Positions 6,338 to 9,826 of a stretch of DNA of 9,826 nt are shown here, in pieces. The position numbers and the translations under genes were made by a program. The stretch lies in NCBI GenBank assembly GCA_946886925.1, contig CAMPJQ010000059.1, positions 1 to 9,826 on the forward strand, given 5' to 3'. Each line of letters opens with the position of its first letter. Position 1 is the stretch's first letter. The notes under the pieces were generated by a model. The model saw only the letters and a program-made list of their open reading frames with translations. It did no database searches and was not told the DNA's origin. The DNA is from an uncultured Terrimonas sp. GTDB lineage: Bacteria; Bacteroidota; Bacteroidia; Chitinophagales; Chitinophagaceae.

Positions 6338-6943
6338 CTAAATATACAATGCATCTACCAGTTTCAGGTGACTGCTGAAAGTATACACCCGTGGCACTCC
6401 TGTTGGAATATTTACCGTAACAATATTTTCAGGGCTTATCTTTTCAAGATACATCATAAGCGCTCTTAAACTATTGCCATGCGCCACTAACAGTATATTT
6501 TTGTCGGCTATTAGCAGAGGTTCCATTTCCTGCTGGTAAAAAGGAATAACCCTTGTGGCTGTATCCTTTAAGCTTTCGCCGCCCGGAGGCTGTACATCAT
6601 AACCACGACGCCAGAGATCCACCTGTTGCGAACCATACTTTTCTGCCATATCTGTTTTATTGAGCCCCTGCAAGTCTCCATAATTCCTTTCATTTAAGGC
6701 GCTGTTCCTTATTACAGGCAATTCCGCCTGGTTAATTTCCCCAAGTACAATACCAAGCGTTTCTTCTGCCCGCTCCAGTAATGAAGTGAATGCGTGATCG
6801 AACACAATGTTTTTAAGCTTTTTTCCGGCCACATGCGCTTCTTCCCTCCCCAGTTCGGTAAGCGGCACATCTTTATTACCCGTAAACCTGTTTTCCAGGT
6901 TCCATTGCGATTGTCCGTGTCGTACGATTACTAATAAAGGCAT
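6338..6943 (-). CDS. gpmA: 2,3-bisphosphoglycerate-dependent phosphoglycerate mutase
   Basis: The enzyme interconverts 3- and 2-phosphoglycerate in glycolysis and gluconeogenesis through a phosphohistidine. The histidine-phosphatase signature VRHGQSQWN places R8 and the phosphorylated H9. RFTGNKDVPLTELG follows, then R58 in the LLERAEETL segment, E85 in LNERNYGDLQGLNK, the PPGGESLKDT loop (119-128) and the second catalytic H155 in VAHGNSLRAL. ERNYG and GGESLKDT mark a true GpmA rather than a generic phosphatase of the superfamily. At 201 residues it is the compact form, missing the insertions and tail of the 250-residue E. coli enzyme. It is transcribed away from the XRE regulator gene, with 247 bp between their starts. 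Confidence 0.94.
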   Translation of the reverse strand: MPLLVIVRHGQSQWNLENRFTGNKDVPLTELGREEAHVAGKKLKNIVFDHAFTSLLERAEETLGIVLGEINQAELPVIRNSALNERNYGDLQGLNKTDMAEKYGSQQVDLWRRGYDVQPPGGESLKDTATRVIPFYQQEMEPLLIADKNILLVAHGNSLRALMMYLEKISPENIVTVNIPTGVPRVYTFSSHLKLVDALYI

Positions 6944-7005
6944 AGCTACTGAATTAATTGAAAATGAAGAATACTTTTGCCGCTGAAAGCAGGAGCAGAA
7001 AGGTA

Positions 7006-7039
7006 CAAAAACTATTAAAAATGAAACTTGTTAATCAAA
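7006..7039 (-). promoter_or_regulatory. Possible gpmA promoter
   Basis: On the minus strand TAGTTTTTG (7014-7006) resembles the TAnnTTTG -7 box with one extra T, and TTTG (7039-7036) lies 21 bp further upstream as a -33 candidate. The gpmA ATG is about 60 bp downstream. Spacing and box are both slightly off consensus, so this is a weak call. Confidence 0.3.
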
Positions 7040-7062
7040 ACGCATATAATAATTGAATAAAG

Positions 7063-7173
7063 GTTAATGATATCAACCTCACTTTTATAAGGTGTTATCG
7101 TAAGTGCAATAAAATTAGGCATAGCTATTTTATCCTAAAAAAAGCTTAATATTATCATTAACTATTTATCATT
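7063..7173. promoter_or_regulatory. Candidate operator cluster upstream of the XRE-cupin gene
   Basis: GTTAATGATA at 7063-7072 and TATCATTAAC at 7153-7162 form a perfect 10-bp inverted repeat 80 bp apart. A further direct copy, TTATCATT at 7166-7173, follows the one at 7152-7159 with a 14-bp step and ends 17 bp before the regulator ATG. Repeated TATCATT half-sites in front of an HTH gene suggest autoregulation, perhaps with looping. The DNA is AT-rich, so part of this may be chance. No clear -7 box for the regulator was found. Confidence 0.35.
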
Positions 7174-7190
7174 GCAGAAAAACAATCCCC

Positions 7191-7781
7191 ATGCAGGAAG
7201 ATGTGCTTATCCAAATCAGTAATAAAATTAAAGAAACCCGGAAAACACAAAAAAAAACTGTACAGGAACTGGCCACCAAAGCCCAGGTGAGCAAGGGGTT
7301 GATCTCCCAGATTGAAAATAACCGTACGGTGCCTTCATTGCCGGTATTAATGAATATTGTTCTGGCTTTGAATATTGATCTCAAGGATTTTTTTGAAGAT
7401 ATCAGCCACAGCAAAGAAGGACAACAAAAAGTTATTATCAAAACCTCCGCAGATTACCAGTCATTTGAAAAAGAACCCGCCAAAGGTTTTAAATATAAAA
7501 GAATATTAACCCGCAATATGGATGGCGGACCAGTTGATACTATTTTACTTGAACTTAAAAAGGGGGCCCGGCGTACTCAAATGATTAAAACAGATGCCTA
7601 CGAATATAAATATATTATTAAAGGAAGCGTAGAGTACCAGATTGAAGAAGATAAATATGTACTGGAAGAAGGAGACTCCCTTTTTTTTGACGGAAGACTA
7701 CCGCATAAACCCTCTAATGTCGGCAATACAGATGCATTAATGCTTGTAATCTATTTCTTTATAACGGGCAATAAAAATTAG
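7191..7781 (+). CDS. XRE-family regulator with C-terminal cupin sensor
   Basis: The 196-residue protein is a two-domain transcription regulator. Residues 8-65 form an HTH_XRE domain, with the recognition region SKGLISQIENNRTVPSLPVL (34-53). After a linker, residues about 115-192 form a cupin barrel, with GDSLFFDGRLPHKPSN (161-176) as cupin motif 2. The HxH pair of metal-binding cupin motif 1 is missing: the segment reads DAYEYKYIIKGSVEY, so the barrel more likely binds a small molecule than a catalytic metal. The architecture resembles PuuR. It is followed on the same strand by phnA and a phnY-like gene, making it the probable local regulator of phosphonate breakdown, with a phosphonate or 2-AEP as possible ligand (inference). 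No Shine-Dalgarno sequence precedes the ATG. Confidence 0.88.
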   Translation: MQEDVLIQISNKIKETRKTQKKTVQELATKAQVSKGLISQIENNRTVPSLPVLMNIVLALNIDLKDFFEDISHSKEGQQKVIIKTSADYQSFEKEPAKGFKYKRILTRNMDGGPVDTILLELKKGARRTQMIKTDAYEYKYIIKGSVEYQIEEDKYVLEEGDSLFFDGRLPHKPSNVGNTDALMLVIYFFITGNKN

Positions 7782-7792
7782 TTTTTAAACGC

Positions 7793-7815
7793 AGTTTTAT
7801 AAAACTATTTTTTTA
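7793..7815 (+). terminator. Palindrome with T tract after the XRE-cupin gene
   Basis: AGTTTTATAAAACT (7793-7806) is a perfect 14-bp palindrome followed by ATTTTTTTA, 11 bp after the regulator stop. As RNA it forms only a weak AU stem, so termination would be partial. Because it lies before the phnA promoter it may instead be an operator. Its core TTTTATAA also occurs at 7083-7090, upstream of the regulator. Confidence 0.4.
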
Positions 7816-7864
7816 CTTTTTGAAAATGTAAAAAACTTAATAAAGGCAATAACAATAAAATGTT

Positions 7865-7873
7865 TAATTTTGC
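7865..7873 (+). promoter_or_regulatory. Probable phnA promoter -7 element
   Basis: TAATTTTGC at 7865-7873 matches TAnnTTTG exactly and lies 33 bp before the phnA ATG, predicting a leader of about 28 nt. The -33 position 19 bp upstream reads AAAG, with no TTTG, so an activator may be needed or the box may be fortuitous. It would allow phnA-phnY to be transcribed separately from the regulator. Confidence 0.4.
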
Positions 7874-7906
7874 TATATCTTTATTTAGTATTTATAAACA
7901 TTTTGT

Positions 7907-9148
7907 ATGTCTTCTATTGCCACGACTGCCTTTTCCGTTAATGGTATTACCTATAATCCTCCCGCCAAACCTATTGTTGTTATTTGTATTGATGGTTCTG
8001 CAGATGAATATCTTGATATTACTGCCGCACACGGTCGTTTACCCAATCTTCAGCAAATGAGCAAAACCGGGTTTCGCGGAATGGTTCGCGGGGCCCTGCC
8101 TTCTTTTACCAATGTTAACAATTCCTCTATCGTAACCGGTGTTTCACCTGCAGTGCATGGTATAAGCGGCAACTTTTTTTACGATGTGGAAAAAGACCAG
8201 GAAGTGATGATGAATTCATCTGAATACCTGCGTGCGGAAACCATTTTGGCCGCGGCAGCCAATGCCGGCCGCAAAGTGGCAGTAGTAACGGCAAAAGAAA
8301 AACTTCGCGATATTCTTTCTTACAAATTAAACGGCATCGCGTTTTCGGCCGAAAAAGCAAACATGGCAAAAAAAGAAACGCACGGACTGGATGATGCCGA
8401 AAAAATAGTAGGCTATGCTACACCGGCTATTTACAGTGCAGATGCCAGCCTGTTTGTATTGCGCGCAGGCGTTGCCCTTATACAAAAGGGCCTTGCAGAT
8501 TTCCTTTATTTATCGCTAACCGACTATATGCAGCACACCTATGCCCCCGAAACCGAAGCGTCACTGTTATTTTACGAACAGATGGATGCTGAAATAGGGA
8601 AGCTGGTACAGGCCGGCGCTATTGTTGGCGCAACCGCCGACCATGGCATGAACCCCAAGGTAAAAGCAAACGGGGAGCCTAATGTTTTATTTGTGGAAGA
8701 TATGCTTGAAGCACAGTTTGGTGAAGGTTTCAGGGTAATCTGTCCTATAACCGATCCCTATGTTAAGCATCATGGTGCATTAGGATCGTATGTAGTAGTG
8801 CACGTTAATGATAAACAAAAAATAAATGAAGTAAAAAGCTGGTTATCCTTACAGCCTGGCATAACCGAAGTACACGATAAAGCCACCGCCACCCATTTGC
8901 TGGAGCAGCCCGAAGACCGTACCGGCGACCTTGTAGTGCTTTCTGCAAGAGACGTGGTGGTAGGCCGCCGCCCGCAATATCATGACCTGTCGGCATTAGA
9001 CGGCACATTGCGTTCGCATGGAGGAAGATATGAGGAAATGGTTCCGCTTATTATCTCCCATCCCCTTAATACTGCCTATCAAATGAAGGCATGGGGAGAT
9101 CCGAGGAATTTTAATGTATTTGATTTTACTATAAATGGTACACGATAA
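7907..9148 (+). CDS. phnA: Phosphonoacetate hydrolase
   Basis: PhnA cleaves the C-P bond of phosphonoacetate to acetate and phosphate and belongs to the alkaline phosphatase superfamily. The 413-residue protein shows all expected two-metal-site residues: D29 in VVICIDGSADEY, the Thr nucleophile T68 in LPSFTNVNNS, D206 and H210 in LSLTDYMQHTY, D245-H246 in TADHGMNP, and H371 in LRSHGGRYEE. T129AKEK133 supplies the lysine pair (K130, K132) that the family uses to bind the carboxylate. Thr rather than Ser, plus these lysines and the long cap region, favours PhnA over nucleotide pyrophosphatase/phosphodiesterases of the same fold. I see no signal peptide, so it is cytoplasmic. It starts 125 bp after the regulator and ends 22 bp before the phnY-like gene, so the two are probably one operon. 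Phosphate release lets the cell use phosphonates as a phosphorus or carbon source. Confidence 0.93.
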   Translation: MSSIATTAFSVNGITYNPPAKPIVVICIDGSADEYLDITAAHGRLPNLQQMSKTGFRGMVRGALPSFTNVNNSSIVTGVSPAVHGISGNFFYDVEKDQEVMMNSSEYLRAETILAAAANAGRKVAVVTAKEKLRDILSYKLNGIAFSAEKANMAKKETHGLDDAEKIVGYATPAIYSADASLFVLRAGVALIQKGLADFLYLSLTDYMQHTYAPETEASLLFYEQMDAEIGKLVQAGAIVGATADHGMNPKVKANGEPNVLFVEDMLEAQFGEGFRVICPITDPYVKHHGALGSYVVVHVNDKQKINEVKSWLSLQPGITEVHDKATATHLLEQPEDRTGDLVVLSARDVVVGRRPQYHDLSALDGTLRSHGGRYEEMVPLIISHPLNTAYQMKAWGDPRNFNVFDFTINGTR

Positions 9149-9170
9149 TTAACGATTAAAACCAGATGAT

Positions 9171-9826
9171 ATGACAATGACCTGTTATGTTGCAGGAACC
9201 GCTGTACAAAGTGATGCGGTTCTTGAAGTTAAAAGCCCTTATGACAATCGCGTAGTGGGTACTGTTACTTTGGCTACTGCTTCGCATGTTGAGCAGGCAA
9301 TAGCAGCAGCATTGAAAGGAGGGAAAAAGCTTACGCGCTACGACCGCTTCAGTATATTGGATAAAGCACGCCATTTGCTGATAGAACGCAAGGAACGCTT
9401 TGCCCAAACCATAAGCGCGGAATCGGGACTGGCTATCCGTGAAGCAAATTATGAAACAGGCCGGGCACATGACGTGCTGCTCTTTGCAGCAATGGAAAGC
9501 TTAAAAGATGACGGACAAATATTTTCATGCGATATTTCACCGCAGGGAAAAGCAAGAAAAATATTCACCCTCCGCGAGCCATTGGCTCTTGCGGCATGTA
9601 TTACGCCATTTAATCATCCCCTCAACCAGGTGGTACATAAACTGGCTCCGGCTTTGGCCGTGGGCACACCAGTGATATTAAAGCCCTCCGAAAAAACGCC
9701 GCTCACAGCCATATTGCTTACTGAATTATTGTATGAAGCGGGATTACCCCATTATATGCTCAGCACCCTGCTGGGGCCAACCAATGAAATAGCGGAACCG
9801 CTAGTAAAGGATCCGCGCATAGATAT
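9171..9826 (+). CDS. phnY: Phosphonoacetaldehyde dehydrogenase, 5' part (probable PhnY)
   Basis: The frame is open from ATG 9171 to the window edge (218 residues seen of an expected 480 or so) and was translated by hand. It is an aldehyde dehydrogenase: the Rossmann-type NAD(P)-binding part has ACITPFNHPLNQVVHKLAPA with the oxyanion Asn N148, and VGTPVILKPSEKTPLTA with K171. The catalytic Cys and Glu lie beyond the window. Next to phnA the natural assignment is PhnY, which oxidises phosphonoacetaldehyde to phosphonoacetate, the PhnA substrate. E-T-G-R98 may be the phosphonate-binding arginine of the family. Alternatives are a glyceraldehyde-3-phosphate-type or other ALDH. A second in-frame ATG at 9177 is a possible start; neither has a Shine-Dalgarno sequence. 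Its start lies 22 bp after phnA. Confidence 0.82.
   Translation, partial: MTMTCYVAGTAVQSDAVLEVKSPYDNRVVGTVTLATASHVEQAIAAALKGGKKLTRYDRFSILDKARHLLIERKERFAQTISAESGLAIREANYETGRAHDVLLFAAMESLKDDGQIFSCDISPQGKARKIFTLREPLALAACITPFNHPLNQVVHKLAPALAVGTPVILKPSEKTPLTAILLTELLYEAGLPHYMLSTLLGPTNEIAEPLVKDPRID

Noticed and set aside
7860..8060. Plus-strand 66-codon frame overlapping the phnA start
   Set aside because: It overlaps the phnA promoter and the first 150 bases of phnA in another frame, and its leucine- and proline-rich translation is a shadow.
8127..9470. Minus-strand frames opposite phnA and the phnY-like gene
   Set aside because: They oppose genes with complete family motifs and show no recognisable domain or start context.
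1..9826. CRISPR array, insertion sequence, prophage, toxin-antitoxin or defence system
   Set aside because: I looked for regular spacer repeats, transposase or integrase motifs, and nuclease or TA-type gene pairs, and found none. The XRE gene has a cupin domain and a catabolic neighbour rather than a toxin.

Overview
The window looks like chromosome from a Bacteroidota bacterium, most likely Chitinophagales/Chitinophagaceae (family-level placement is inference). Four things point there: the order rpmB-rpmG-DUF4295 (bL38)-...-ftsY; almost no Shine-Dalgarno sequences before starts; promoter elements of the Bacteroidota primary sigma type (TTTG, about 19 bp, TAnnTTTG); and a glutaminyl-tRNA synthetase. 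Base composition is moderate and slightly AT-leaning, and even across the window. I see no insertion sequence, integrase, phage gene, CRISPR array, rRNA or tRNA.

Left part (146-3889, all minus strand): a translation and protein-targeting operon read from right to left. The order is rpmB (bL28), rpmG (bL33), a 57-residue DUF4295/bL38 ribosomal protein, a PaiA-like GNAT acetyltransferase, ftsY (SRP receptor GTPase) and a radical SAM enzyme. The ribosomal genes and ftsY are the conserved core. The GNAT gene and a following 160-bp spacer with a 7-bp-period repeat are accessory. The radical SAM gene lies 8 bp after ftsY, where many Bacteroidota carry rimO, but it is not RimO. A good promoter lies just upstream of rpmB.

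Middle part (3890-6943): a 351-bp divergent spacer separates rpmB from glnS, which reads right from a TACATTTG promoter. The spacer holds an unusual AAGGAGGAG sequence before a 23-codon ORF. glnS converges on a YjdI-like mono-cluster ferredoxin, followed by gpmA (2,3-BPG-dependent phosphoglycerate mutase), both on the minus strand.

Right part (7191-9826, plus strand): a phosphonate catabolism locus. A HTH_XRE-cupin regulator is followed by phnA (phosphonoacetate hydrolase with the expected AlkP-superfamily residues, including a Thr nucleophile) and by the 5' part of an aldehyde dehydrogenase that is very probably phnY (phosphonoacetaldehyde dehydrogenase), cut by the window edge. Together these form the oxidative-hydrolytic branch of 2-aminoethylphosphonate breakdown: phosphonoacetaldehyde to phosphonoacetate to acetate plus phosphate. 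A phnW transaminase is expected just beyond the window. Repeated TATCATT motifs before the regulator and a perfect palindrome before phnA are candidate operators.

I did not find a clearly new multi-gene system. The points most worth following are the regulator-phnA-phnY cassette with its candidate operators, and the uncharacterised radical SAM enzyme tied to ftsY.
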